DNA of 64,000 bases, taken from NCBI GenBank assembly GCA_020747065.1, contig JAGMVK010000002.1:2232001-2296000 (forward strand), read 5' to 3'. The notes under the pieces were generated by a model. It did not search any database, was not told the DNA's origin, and worked only from the letters and a program-made list of their open reading frames with translations. A program made the position numbers and the translations under genes. Position 1 is the stretch's first letter. Each line of letters begins with the position of its first letter. Source of the DNA: Cadophora sp. MPI-SDFR-AT-0126 (taxonomy: Eukaryota > Ascomycota > Leotiomycetes > Helotiales > Ploettnerulaceae). This document shows positions 48,232 through 60,956 of this stretch, piece after piece.

Positions 48232-49017
48232 ACGTCAAGAGTTATGTAAACGAGTAAATTGCCCCTCTCACCTCTGTAAGTATGTTGATTGTAGCGGGGC
48301 TCGGAGAACTGGCCAGGCTACTTTCACACATGGCTTGCTGTAAGAATGATTATCAAGGTGAAGAGTCCATTTGCCGCTGATCACGCTTTTCAACTTCACC
48401 CCACCCTGACGCCTCCCGCCCTCTTGCACCAATTGACCCAGTTAAACGGATTGCGTTGAGGACGAGATTTGCAGTGCGACCTGGTTAGCAGGACGGTGGC
48501 TGTTCGATTCAATCGGACTGGTTTGAATTTGGACATTCTTTTGGAACTATACTCGCGGAGTCAGACTGGCTTGTCGATCTGTGAAAAGGTGTGCGTAATA
48601 AGGATGCAATTATGACATGAGATTGGAGAAATCTACGCAATCGTCAGCCAATACAATAATCGTTGTGAGCTTCGCGGGTTACTGGAAGCCATAAATGAAT
48701 GAGAGGATTCATCCTGGGAATCAGTCTGTAAAATCAACACGCCCCGGATATGAAAGTAAGAAGAGGAACGACTGAAAGCAGAAGTGACCATAATAAAAAA
48801 CCAAGTAAATTAATCTCCATCTGCAGATATAGCCGATCATCACTCAAGGATAACCATATCATGCATCCCGAATGTTCATAGCTCGTTGCCACCGTCCCTA
48901 CCGACATCCATTCGTCCATCCATTCAGATCTCGTGGCAAATTTCCGCGTCCATACATTTCATATCGTTCATTCGTAAATCCAGCGATTCTAGCTTTCATG
49001 ATCCATCCAAAACCCCT
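48232..49017. other. Convergent intergenic region
   Basis: 786 bp between converging stop codons. No coding frame or repeat is supported. Confidence 0.5.
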
Positions 49018-51562
49018 CTAACTGATCGCCCAAACGGGCGCCTTGACCAAGACCTGTCGTCCCCTTACCTCCACAGCCACGAAGCCCGCAAAGCGCACCT
49101 TCTGAGCCCCATCCTCTGTAGGCAGCTTTTTGTTCTCGATACTAGTCTCTCCAGATGGGGCACTGACACTCGGCTTCTTGCTATTCGCTCCACTGGAACT
49201 GCCCATCATCGCTGACAGCATCCCGGGCTTGCTCTTCTCTTTCCTGCTCTTGCCATCCGACTTTTCATCTTTTTCATCTTTGTCTCCACTTCCTGTGCTG
49301 GCTGAATCAGCATCGGCGGTTTCGGCGCCTGGATTCTCCAGCGCTGGTATTCCACCCTCGACTTTCATCATTGAGGGCTGAATCATGTCGCCTGGCATTG
49401 GATATGAGATTGAGATGTCTCTGCTCTCTAACGGAAGATTTGAAGCTATGCTAACTGCTAGCTCAACGATCATGTGTGCGCTATCTTCGATTCCTGCGGG
49501 CACTTCTTGCAGATAGTTGATCAGACTTGCGGTAAGATTGGTGGTTGCCATGCGAGAGAATTGTTTCTTGTACTCTTCGCTTTCCGGCGAGCCAAGTACA
49601 TCTTTGAGACCTTCCAAAGTGGCTAATCTCCACTGCACCACCTTTGCAGTCAATGCCTCGGATTCCTCATTGTTGTTCAAGGCAGGCGAGAAACGACGAA
49701 TGTTCTGTTCCACAGCCTTCAGATTGGTGCTCAAGTCAGCTTCAAGTCCTGGATGGAAGGTCCGATTAAAGATTTCGTCAACCAGGAATTTCGTTATGCA
49801 GGCCCGGCCTACAGCGGTCATTTCTTGTTTTCCAATCTTCATTGCATCCTGATTGACTGATTGTGACAGCCACGCAGGAACAGTTCGCCAGTCCTTTCGG
49901 ATATTGAAGGCCAAATTGGTTGTAGCACCTTCCAGCCGTTGAAACCTTGTCATGTATTCGCTATCATCAAGAGATGTTCTTGATTGTGATAGTCTCTGAT
50001 TGGCAAGCGTATTCTGCAATTGTTCCACCTGGGAAGTCTTCTCAAAGTACAACGATTTTACCTTCTTGTATTTTGCCACTACGAAGATTAGTATAATGCC
50101 TAACAACTCCACAGCTCGACTTACTCAGCTCCCTGTACATATCTGTAACTTGTTGATCTCCTGGTGCTGGAGGTGGTGTACTCCGACCCTGCTCTCCTCC
50201 ACCAGCATTACTATATTCTCTTTGTGGTGGCCCCCCTCTGTAGCCAGGGCCTTGCGCAGAGCCTGCTGGCAGAGAGCCCATAGCTGGCGCCGAGGCTTGA
50301 GTATTTGAGAACTGCCCTCTGCTGTAATTTGGTGGTGGTCCATCTCTTGATTCTGGCTGCCCTTGACCGGGTGCTTGTGCCTTCGAATCCCCCGTTCTAC
50401 GACTCGCAGATGTCCCACTAGGTGGCGGCATGTTGTACTGTGACAGAGGTCGCGGACCTTGTGGGACTGATGAAGTTCTGCTTGGGAAGTCTTGGCGCTG
50501 AGCCTGATAGCTCGTTGGTGATTGTCCGTTCGATTGTACAGAGACTGGACGTTGCTCTTCTCTTTGGTCTGCCGCTTCGTAGGATAGCTGCGAGACGGTT
50601 TCGGGGTTTTGGTGTCTGTACTGTTCCCCGGTGACGAGCGAGGTTGGCGAGATATTCACTTTCGGCCGGTGCTGGCTTTGTGAATGATAGTAGTTTTGAG
50701 AGCCTGACTCCGTGTGCTGGTGATGATGTTCGCGTAAATGCTGTTGGGACTCGAATTGTTGTTGTTCGTCACTCGGAGAATAGCCCTGTGGCTCCGAATC
50801 ACCCTGTACAGGTCGAATTGTTTGTTGATGCACTTCTCCTCTCACAACACTCTGGGGAGCACTCTGATCAGATTCCCTTATGAGGTACGGGTCGAGTCCA
50901 CTGTCGTCGTCGTGGCCTTCTTGCGGCGAGGGCAAGTGCGATCTTGAATCCTGTGCCGACTGCCAATCAAGCCTCTGCTGTTCCAGAGACGTTCTCTGCG
51001 GATTCGTACGAAGCACAGGAGGATTTTCCTGACGCTTTGAGAGTCTGCGAGCAAGCCCAGCAGTATTATTGTATGAAGCTTGTTGTGTTGTAGGGGGTGT
51101 CTTTGAGTCCGAATGCTTGCTCGATCGCATGCGATCAAAGAGACTTTTGCTTTTCTTTTGCTCGATCGTAGGGGGTAGCTGCGCCCCTCCCTGTCTCTGT
51201 TGCTTTCGAGAGTTGAGAGCAAGATCATCCGTACTCGACGAAGAGCCACTGGGTGGTTGATGCGAATAGGCGCTCTGGTGTCTTGTTGATTGCGACCTTG
51301 AGGGAAAGTCTCCAGCCCTCTGCTGTGCCCGCGGATCGATATCTGGTGCAATGGTCTGCGCAGCGTACGGTCCTTCTCGCGATTGTTGGTTGAAGGTTTG
51401 TCGTTGGGGAAGCTCGTCTGTCGAGAAGTTGGGATTTGGGATGGGGGAGGCTGAACCAGAACCACCACCAGAAGGAGATTGAGTTCCCTGGACCTGGCCT
51501 TGGGCTGCGGGATCGTTCAACGCCTGCTTTGAACGATTGCCGTGTTTGAATCCGAATGGCAT
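49018..51562 (-). CDS. Unnamed fungal protein, Gln/Ser-rich N-terminus and helical C-terminus
   Basis: 832 residues in two exons (51562-50125, 50078-49018; 46-nt GTAAGT...GTAG intron with ACTAAT branch). The start MPFGFKHGNRSKQAL is preceded by a GC-rich promoter. Residues 1-470 are disordered and rich in Gln, Ser, Pro and Gly. The folded part begins at MYRELMAKYKKVKSLYFEK, a predicted coiled coil (EQLQNTLANQ), then helical sequence with TNLAFNIRKDWRTVPAWL, KFLVDEIFNRTFHPGL and HMIVELAVSIASNLPLESRD. A charged Lys/Asp/Glu linker precedes a short conserved-looking end (KVRFAGFVAVEVRGRQVL). No catalytic motif, signal or membrane segment is seen. I do not recognise the family; a scaffold-like role is only a guess. 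Confidence 0.72.
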
Positions 51563-54500
51563 CTGGTCTTATGCGAATCGTGGCCGGAGCTCACGATAAA
51601 GCTACTCAGAGCGAGGGGGGAGGATTGTGAGAGGAGGGGCAGGCACTGCGCGCGCAGCACAGCCAGGGCCAGCGAGCGCGGGAGCTGTCTGTGACAGTGG
51701 GGCCAAAGAGATCTGCTGCCACCGAGCTCTGCGCTGCTTCTGCTGTGATGACAGGCTATGTCAAGGAAAGACCTTGGGCGAGGCGCTTGAAGCTTGAAAC
51801 AATTGCTTCTGCAAGGTGGCTCGTTGTATGAAGCTGCAGCAGAGCGAATGTTTGGAAGAAGATAATAATAGCAATCGATTGATGGCTGTCAGTCGAGTCG
51901 CGCTGGCGGGAAACCTTGGATTGGCAGCGAACTGCGAGATGATGGGACGGACGGGGAGACAGGGAAGCATTGGGGCTGAGCAGGACAATCCATTCGTCAA
52001 AGATCACCCAAACCAAAGCTGCGGCTTGATGTAGGTCTCAGGAGAAAGCTGGAGTCAAACAACCCAAGTAACGAGCTGCAATGCAACACTGGGTTGGATT
52101 TCAAGGAGGAGAACCGGCATTCTTCATCAGCTTTCTGATATATTGAAAGAGGGTGGCATCAAAATCCTCGGAAGCGTCACCGTAACCCAATGCCGTGAGA
52201 GCTACAAATGCAACTTTTGATAGGTGCAAACTTGGGACTGGGACGGTGAGGGGAAGAAACGCATTATAATCAGGGGGGTTGTGCAAGGTCAGCTTATATG
52301 CGTAGACTTTACTTCCTACTGTCGTGAGCGATGGGGACGTCAACAAGCGATAGTTCCAGACATCGTGAAGTGCGAAGTGACGGAAAGAAGCAAGTATTGC
52401 CTCGCATATTTGCCCTTCTCTTCCGTTACAAGTGATTTCCAGTCCATGGTCCTCGCACTATATAGCCAATTCCAATTCTCTACCTCTTGCAAAGCCAAAT
52501 GTCTGAATGTGTTGTGCGATGTCAGCTCAAACAAGCTCATGCACTTGCTACCCTACCTTTCTCGAGCCTCCTGCCACTGTTTCCCCGGTTGTACCTGCTT
52601 CATCTTGACGATGATGACTAAGTCAAGATAGATTAAATCTATATTTGGAATACAGTTCGCCACGAAAAGGTGGAGCCTTCCGCGTTGACGGCGATCATCA
52701 AGCTTTTGGGACGGTTTGCGCTTCCGCTTCTGCACATCTGCGCCTCTCTTCTAAGTCTTAACGCGGGTGTAACGGTCAATATTCGTCAAATTTCAGACGA
52801 AGGATTCGAATCGTTGTCTCGTCTACTGTTGGCATGCATTTTTGAAATTTGTATACTTCTCATTTGCTAAGTCAACGCAAGTGCCTTCCATTCTGAGTCT
52901 AGATAATTACCCCTCGTGCTATTTGACTCCACTTCCTGTTCGTCTTTCGACTTCGGATTTATCACAGCAAAGCTTACATTTCTTTTTGTTCCTTGATAGC
53001 TTCAGTAGAAAGGAGCCCGGTCTTGAGAATTCTCCTTTCAGCGTCTTGCATTCGCAAATTGCCGTTGAAGTTTCCGAAGTTGCCGTTTTGAAGGCCAGCA
53101 CGAGATATCCGAGGACACCAATCCCAGGAGAATCTCAATCTGGATATCTTGTTGACAACTGTGGGCTGAACCACCTGAACTCAAGATTTCAGCTCTTTCC
53201 AAATCAAGGAAATCACGGCAGCTGCAGGTGTTGGCACATGTCTTATGAAAAGTAAGGAAAGGAAGCACTTTCGCAAACACCATCCCACTACCGACGAAAG
53301 CTGGAAGATACGAAGAATTACAAGTTGTATCCAAGATGTTTCGCAAGACAATCTGGACATAGACCTTCGGCACATTGCACCAGCTGCAAGTGTAGTGTAT
53401 TACTAATCTGCGTGCTTGGTATCGAGGTTTCATTCTGTGGCTGTATGCAAGGAAACATCTATCCGACGTCGTTTCAATATCAAACTTCTTGGGGTCTAAA
53501 AACCTCGCCGACCTCAAACGAAAGAAGAAATCCATTTGTCTATCTTGGACGTTGATAATGGACCAACAATTTGTCTAAACTCAACAGCTGAACAATTTGG
53601 GAAACAAGCGGTGTATTTTCTTCGAGGAAGTTAGGGACAGAGCAACATCAGTGACTTGTAGAAATGCCCCCTCTCGAATTTGCGTTCTTTACTGAGATTC
53701 GGGAGAGCTAGACATTTACTCGATAGGTAAGCCGCCCTTGCATCAGACAACTCTTGCTCTTCATAAATCAGCAGTCGCCGAGGAAACACTCATGGCGGGC
53801 GAAAATGATCGACGGCAAAATTGACTGCTGAAACGAGAATACAGGATATATCGTCGAGTTCATTGTAACACGCCCTCTTCTACCAAACTATCTTCTTTTA
53901 GCTAGCCAATTCTGTTCATGCAGAGGAACATCTATTCTCTGGGGCCAAATCACCCAGAGGCACCAAGAGGCGACCCAGGATATCAAGTATTGACCACCAA
54001 AGCGCAGAGCCATCACACACCATTTATCACAGTGTCATAGACGAGAGGTAAGTCAGGCCCTCTACGATTGTCGAACTTTTCAAAGTAGACGTTGCTGCCA
54101 CGTTCTGGTTCAGGCTCCTGTTAGCTCTTGGCTTTAAGAACAAGAATACCGGTGTTGGCGCAAATCTACGTTGCATGGCTGTATGAACTGTCTATACTTC
54201 AAAACTGAGTAGACGACGGTTCGAGGATTGTCTTGTTGCTCAAGTTGACTTACGGAAAGCTTCTCGCTTAACAAGAATTATTTCTACTTCGCCATTCAGA
54301 TACTTCTCGTAATCCAGGATAAAATTCTGGACTGTCGTATGAAAAGACGTTGTGTCTGTAGTTTGTGATACCTCTGGTGTAATACCGTCATTGCATACGG
54401 GCGAAAATTTTTGTATTCTCACGTTGTGAGTGACACATGACACAAACACGTGGACGTCCCGAAATTTCCGCATTGCTCCCCTAGATCTACAACGGTCTTC

Positions 54501-55217
54501 AACAAGATCCACAGCAAGGGAAAATAAGAGCATGGGCTAATCCAACATCTTTTCAAAGAAACTCCTCCGGAGAGATATCAGGGGGTAGTCCCGTGACCAT
54601 CTGTTTCCCCTTGGCATCAAATCTCGTTTCCTTGGATCCCCGATGATCGCATCTCTCCATCGTTTCACCTCAACCAACGACATCAATCATTGCCTCATAC
54701 AACAGTCCATATGACGAGCTTTCATCCAAACAATGCTGATCTTCAGGTACAAGCGCCTCGCACAGATGAGGCTAAACTTAAAAGTAAGGGGTCATTCGGC
54801 CCTGGAAAAGATGCAGGCTATTCCGAACCTATGAGGGCTGAAAATGCAGTGCTACTTCAATCCACTTTTGCTCTGCATTTCTCTAGATAAATCTTTACTG
54901 CATTTCCGTTTGCCTTCGTGTTTGTGGATACCATTTTGCAAGAAGCCTTTTATCTTTTCAAGTTGTTCAAATTGATATTCATTCCTGCGGTTCTTTGCAT
55001 ATTCATCCGGTTGTCACTCCGTTGTCGGTCTTCGGTTCTGTTTTTGGAATTGAATATTACCTCATTGACGATCGCCAACGACTATTTCAAGACAGTCTCG
55101 AGCAAGAAAAAATTTCTCCAACCAGCCATCTTCAACTTCTTTCCTTCCACCTCACACAACCTCACACAAGATCTTTCTCATACAAAGCTTCCTCAATCAC
55201 AACCACCAGTAGCAATC
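51563..55217. other. Gene-poor region, possible coding relic
   Basis: 3.65 kb, the longest stretch without a firm gene. The first 150 bp is GC-rich promoter. Several frames of 60-165 codons overlap each other on both strands at 52.2-53.6 kb without domains. Near 54.0-54.5 kb on the minus strand two protein-like segments separated by plausible splice signals may be a relic or an unrecognised small gene (see findings). Confidence 0.4.
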
Positions 55218-55931
55218 ATGCTCGTTCTTCAATTCCTCCTTACGCTTGGCCTTGCCATGCTTGCCCACGCAAGAATGTCCACCGACTTCGTCACCCATGC
55301 TGTTGGTGTCTTTGAGATCAAGGACTTCCTCGTCTTCAACGTCGTCTCTACTGAGCTTCGCGATCCTGCCACCAGAGTCACCAACCGTACCATCTCCTGT
55401 ATGTCTGCTCTCCTGGCGACCGAGAGGAAGTTGACTGACGTTGCTCTAGTCACCTTCGCTGACCCAAATGCCAATACTACCATTAAGTGTGGAGAGGCCT
55501 GGACCAATGACAGCACTCCGTTCAACTATGTCTACTGTGGCAACGGTCCTAACGCCAAGTAAGTAGCAATTGCTCTGATACACTTGGAGAATGCGGCTCC
55601 ATCCTCATCCTTACTTCTCTTGAACGTATTTGGAGCAAATTGGCTGACTGCTTGGCTCAGTGGCTTCTCCTCCTTCCGATTCAAGACCTACACCAACGTC
55701 AGCAAATTCGATCTTCAACTCACCCACAGCTTCTCCGACCCAACGTATGTATCCGTCCCCCGCAAAAGAAACTCTCTTCTGACTATATGCAGCCACTACC
55801 CACCACCATACAACTTCGTCCAATACTTCGCCCCGGCTTCCTTCGAGCTGCAATGCAACAAGCTTCGCAACAACTCCCGTTGTATCCAAGCCGGTCCCGT
55901 CCGCGGTGTCGTCGACCGAATTTCCAACTAA
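55218..55931 (+). CDS. Small secreted protein, effector-like
   Basis: 187 residues in three exons: 55218-55558, 55661-55744 and 55793-55931. The N-terminus MLVLQFLLTLGLAMLAHA is a clear signal peptide, so ATG 55218 is chosen although the frame is open 300 bp further upstream. The mature part of about 168 residues has five Cys (SCMS, KCGE, YCGN, QCNK, RCIQ), three N-glycosylation sequons near NRT, NTT and NDS, and beta-strand-like stretches (FSSFRFKTYTNVS, KFDLQLTHSF, NFVQYFAPASFELQC). No enzyme motif or membrane segment is seen. Its pattern recalls small fungal 'AA1-like' secreted proteins, which I cannot confirm. It lies between the two largest gene-poor stretches, as effector candidates often do. 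Confidence 0.75.
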
Positions 55932-58345
55932 GCCACGCGTCCTAGACATATCTAATAGATAGCCTGCTCTGCTTTGTTTTCCATCTTTGGGAGTAGTGCT
56001 TTGGACATCGTTTAGTAGGAGGGGCATTATACTTTTTGCTTGAGGCGTTCTTTGTATTGGTGGACAAAAATGGCGTTTGTTTGATGGGGGTTTTCTGAAT
56101 CGATTGGTTTAGAACTCTAGCGGGAAAGGTCGATGAGTCCTTCTGGGCTTAGTATCAATTCTATACCTTCGTATACCTTGCTTGTTGTTGATTGCTTCTT
56201 GCGATTTTTGCTATTTATTTTTCGTGCATCATCGGAGATGAGAGACCTTGTTACCTGAGGGAGGGGCCGCTCGTGCAAGCGTGCAATTTCCTCGTCTCAG
56301 AGAGTTATCGCCGAGTGCACGATGTTTCTGTGTCACTCACTCGCACCGAGGCATGGCACGGGAGTTTGCAGGCTGCATGTCAGAGCCGGAGAGACGAGAT
56401 ACTATTCCCAGCAACTCCTGCAGTCGTCCGTTGGTGTTCTTTGCGCCGTGCCGCTACTCATAGGCATCAGTCTCGAAACAGGAAAATGAATGTCCCTTTT
56501 GTCTTGAGGAGATTTCATGCTTTGATGGGTCATTGTCGGTCAAGTGATCCCCGTTCTTCTTTCGCTGCTGAATCTCTACTGTAGAGTGGATATTGACCCC
56601 GCATCTCTTTCTGCTCGCCGGTATGGCTTCTGAGGAGGTATGTTCCGCCGTGCTTATACCTCTGACACCACCATTCGAGCTCAGGTATGTGTCCTGGCTT
56701 ATGCATCTGGCTCATCTAGGTCTGAATCTCACGAACTGTCCCATCTTTTGGGATTCTTGGAGTCACCGAAACCTTGATAAGCAGGATTTCGGTATCGAAA
56801 TTCTCCTCCAACATCACGAAACTGTCCTACAACTTGGAACGACTCCAGGCTGCTCACTCGCCTCGGATGCCTAAAATTCCGTGCCACATCTAGCTGCTCC
56901 TGGGAGCTTCTCGGAGTCACTAACTTTTGACAACGAGGATGTCATCACCGAGACCTCCGTCAAAAATTCATGACCTTCCTACGACTTGTGGCCGATTTTA
57001 GGCAGCTTGAGAGCCCGAGTGCATCTGAGGCCTACAGCATGCCGTTTCTCATAGGTTTCTAGAAGGAGCTATCTGTTGGATCTCAAGGTCCTCAACAACA
57101 AAAGTGCTCGTCACCCAAATTATTCACGACTTACAAACGATTCTAGGCAGCTCGCTTGCCTCTGCAGCCCACGACTTCGTGCCACATCCAGGCTACCATC
57201 ACCAGATGTCGCTCTCGCATATATATATGCGCATTTATGAATGAGGAAGGTAGATATCCATGAGTCAACAACAATCTCAGATTTTCCTACAGTTTCTCAC
57301 CACATTCGGCGGACATCGAAGCCTAGACTCTTAGTTTCAATTTAGCCGGACTGACTCCTCCGGACAGTGTTGAGGCAGCGACACCAACGAAAGCACTGCT
57401 GACCCGGCAACAGAGCTGATGTGAAACCAGCTAAATCAAGGTAAGCACTTTATCCTAGTATTTTAACTACCAGTTTACGCATGCGGAGGTACGTACCCCA
57501 AGCAAGCAGCTAGTGGACACTGTGAAATGATCACTTGACTCTAGCATGTGATCAACTCGTCATCTTGCAATGTTCTCAGGGCATATGTGAAACATAGCTT
57601 TACATAGCCACAATTTTCGACAGGTAGATAGAAATATTATACCTGAAAACGGGTTCGAATCTGTCCTCAATTGGCAAATCAAAAGTTGTTTTCCATCGGC
57701 ATCTAAGCGAGAACTGCTGCACCCCTGAAATCCCCACGGCCCAGAATTCGCCACAGCCTAGCACCGCCCCAACTGTTCGCAACCATCACGGATCCCGTCC
57801 GCACTCTTGTTTCTCCAAGGCGTTCTCGACGGCTTCCTACGCTTCACAATTAATGCCCTTTTCTTTGCATTTGGAGTAACACGATTTTGTGTTTCATGCT
57901 CACAGATGCGAGTTTGCTTGTGAATCTGCCTTGATCGCCAAGGACGCAAGTGCGATTCTGAACTCCGCCACGTTGCGACACCGGCCGACCGGTTTGTGAC
58001 TCACGAAGCGAGGATGTTGGCACTGTTCTGCCACATTCTGGCCCTGCTCATCCACCCTTTCTACCATTTCCATCCAATAGCACCATTTACTACGAGGAAA
58101 CTAAATGTCAAGGATGCTGTTTTCCGATATCATCGAGTCACATCTCGTGATTCGAGCACCTCATCGATGGGAATGACTCTACAAGGCCTGATATAAAGTC
58201 TTTGTTTTGCTCGTTTACAGTAGGACCCTTTCTTCTCTTTTTCTCCTCATCGCAGACCTCCTCACTTCCTCATCCTCTTTTGGATACTTGCCCCTCTCAA
58301 AACTAAAACCCCATCATATCAAACATACTCTTCCAGTCGCTCAGT
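55932..58345. other. Gene-poor region with degenerate tandem repeat
   Basis: 2.4 kb downstream of the secreted-protein gene. No supported gene. It contains the repeat listed separately at 56740-57200. The final part is the promoter of the orphan gene. Confidence 0.45.
56740..57200 (+). repeat. Degenerate tandem repeat, about 150-bp period
   Basis: Recurring blocks: 'cctacaacttgg...ccaggctgctcactcgcctc...ccgtgccacatct' at 56826-56893, 'cctacgacttgtgg...taggcagcttgagagcc...gcatgccgt' at 56978-57045, and 'cacgacttac...taggcagctcgcttgcctc...cgtgccacatcc' at 57125-57190. A second anchor, TTCTTGGAGTCAC near 56755 and TTCTCGGAGTCAC near 56908, has the same spacing. Copies differ at many sites, so the array is old or mutated. 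Confidence 0.6.
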
Positions 58346-59357
58346 ATGGTCACAATGAATGGATACACAGTTACTCCCCATCACCGCCAGAATCGGCGTC
58401 GAGAGCGTCCGGGCACCAGGACTCGGCGAACCATCACTCGCAAAGCAAACGTCCAGTATGATGTCTACGAAGGCGTTCTGGATGCCCACGACGCAGAAGT
58501 CCATCTCCCATCCGACAAAGCCAGGCCATCGCCTCTCCTCCGTCAGAACTTCGACCAGAATTGGCAACGATGGAAGGCTCGGCAGGCCGAAGAGAAAGCT
58601 CTCGCGGAGATGGACAGGATGCAGTCAGAACATGAGCAGTTGCAATTTGAAATAGGAGACGACGTGAGTCTGATACCTGATGATGCCATGCGTGGCGTCG
58701 TGCTCAGTCTCTTCGGGGATATCGATTACATCGATCCTTGACTAGCGCTCGCACTCGCATTCGCACTCCCCACTCACTCATCATCCTTTTCATTATGATG
58801 GAGGCGTTCACGGCGTGTCTTGAAAGGCAGATGTATGCTTACGCATCCTTCGCCAGGAGCTATATCGGCTTGGCATCCTCTACAATGACAACGAAGATCT
58901 TGCTCAAGACTCCGAGTCAAACATAATTGCTTGCGATGTGCCAACCGAGCCGTCAGTCCCAATGTTCATTTTTCGGCAAGGCAAGCCCAGGCGCTCTCGA
59001 CGCCGTCCAAACTGGCGTTCTTTACCCCTATGTCTCTCACTTTCCTCTCTGAGTGACGATGCCGACATTGCGCGACTCCTTTCCCTTTCACCATTCCCGA
59101 CGATTCAACATCGCCTCACCACCCTAGCACCCACACCAATGGATATCCCACAGTCATTACCGCCACCGGCGATGGAGTCTCCCTATCACGATGATAACGA
59201 TAATACCATTTCCATTTCATCCCCACCACCACCACAACAATACATCCTTGATTTCAATTCCGGAGACTGGACATTCATTCACACACCACACCACACGGAT
59301 CCATCTCCAACGCCATCTTCCGAACCAGAGACATGGATCCTGATCGACGACTCGTAA
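58346..59357 (+). CDS. Hypothetical two-exon orphan protein
   Basis: 272 residues by the model 58346-58663 joined to 58857-59357 (193-nt intron, GTGAGT donor, GCCAG acceptor, phase 0). Exon 1 is basic (RRRERPGTRTRRTITRK) then acidic-helical (EEKALAEMDRMQSEHEQLQFEIGDD). Exon 2 continues ELYRLGILYNDNEDLAQDSE, an Arg-rich patch (PRRSRRRPNW) and a Pro/Ser/Asp-rich end. Without the intron the first frame ends at 58741 (131 residues), which is the alternative. No domain is recognised. Similar composition on both sides of the junction favours the joined form. It may be a lineage-specific gene. Confidence 0.42.
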
Positions 59358-60956
59358 CAGAACCGCCCCCATTGAGGTCAACTCTGAGAACCGCTAGCAC
59401 CAACGCGCGTGCTAAGCGAGAGGAGCAATGGTGGCGGTTTGGTCCTCATAAAGACTCAGCCCAGTGTTATCTGGGGAAGTATGCGTCTCAAAAAGGAGAG
59501 ACCAGAAAAATGAAGAGACCAGAACAAGAAGAAAAGAGGATGCAGAAGAGGAAGAGACCGGCAGTTGTGTGCTCGCGGCAATGGATCGTTGGAGCTCGCT
59601 GCCAGGAAGAACGAGAGCAGATTCCGCGGAAGATGGAATGGGATCGTGAAGCGTGGGTGCTGTGGGATTAGCGTCCAGCTTCGAGGTAGTTTAATGAATA
59701 TACCCTGGTACCACAAACCACTGTTTTAATGCTTCGTAATTGCCATGCTTCCAATGTGTGTGATAATCATGTGATATTCAGTCCCGTCCTGTCAACTCCC
59801 ATGCCCATGCGCTCATAATCTCTCCCCCCAGATTCCATTAATCCGATACCTTGCATCAGTACAATGTCCCAAACCATTCCGGGGGCCATCATCCCATATT
59901 CCGATCCCATGTATCCCTATACCGACGGGTACTCAATACATTCAACATCCGCCATACTCCATTAAACAAGTCCATCCTTGTCTAGAAATGCGATTCCCAG
60001 GATTCAATGCATATGAGTTGCAACCCTTCCAAGGAACATCCACCAACCTCTCATTCGTTTTAGCATTTAGCACTTCAATATTTGTCAACACTGCCTCGCT
60101 TAATTCTGCCTTACAATATCAAAACGCCAACATCAAGATCCCAAGGACGCCAAATGAGCTAAAGATTCTCAAAGAAGACCATACCTACCGACAGCAAAAT
60201 GATGGTTATTTTGCTTAGAGGCGCTTCCAATACCAATCAGGGGAACTTGCGAGAAGCGACATGGGTCAGTTTAGAGAAGGCTGTCTCAACTTTACAAAGC
60301 GTGATGAACTTACAGAAAGATCATGAACTGGATATTATTTGGGAACATCGATAAAAATTCATGCCTGGGAACCTTGATTGAATCTCGTTAAAGGTTGCGA
60401 ATGTGGCTCAACGAGGTACCTCAAAGGTCCAGAATTTCCACTTAGTACTTGTTACACAAGTATCTGACGGTTTCAGTATCGAAGTTCGGCATTTGGCTGG
60501 CGACTGTCCTGTTTGATAGTGACACATGTCGTACTAAATGACATATAATCCCAAAGGATCAAAGATGGTCTTATTTTTCGGATTTCCAAGTCCACTCCTC
60601 TCCCGCTCCTTTTCGTAGAATGGTGGGGCAAAGTCGGAGGTGCTGGGTATTACGAGGGCACAAAATACGATTATCTTATGGAGCAGAAAATGATATTTTA
60701 CCTCAATGGCTTACTATCATTCTTTTTTCAGCTCTTCTAATCAATCAGTAGAAAGTCGCGCAATTTCGATTGCAACAAGGTAAGATCTACATTAGAATAT
60801 TGTACCTCCTGCAGCCTCGGCATCAGCCTCGTGTTCACCAGCATCACCCCATCCGCTTCAGCCAAGCAGCGCACCCGCTCAAACACCCCCCATCGTCCTT
60901 CTGCAGCCTTCCACGGTTTCCATCTCTATTGACATGCGCACCGCGCATCTGAAAGC
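59358..60956. other. Intergenic region upstream of DENN gene
   Basis: 1.6 kb. A plus-strand frame at 59333-59671 overlaps the orphan gene end and has very basic/acidic composition but no domain. The remainder is AT-rich with no gene seen. The last 100 bp is C-rich promoter. Confidence 0.45.

Noticed and set aside
53038..53535. 165-codon minus-strand frame in the gene-poor region, with an overlapping 137-codon plus frame
   Set aside because: Two opposing frames of similar length and neither resembles a known family.
57640..57670. tRNA-like T-arm string GGGTTCGAATC
   Set aside because: The flanking bases do not pair as a T stem and no D or anticodon arms lie upstream or on the other strand.
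59333..59671. 112-codon plus-strand frame after the orphan gene
   Set aside because: It overlaps the orphan gene end in another frame and is dominated by Lys/Arg/Glu runs without a domain.
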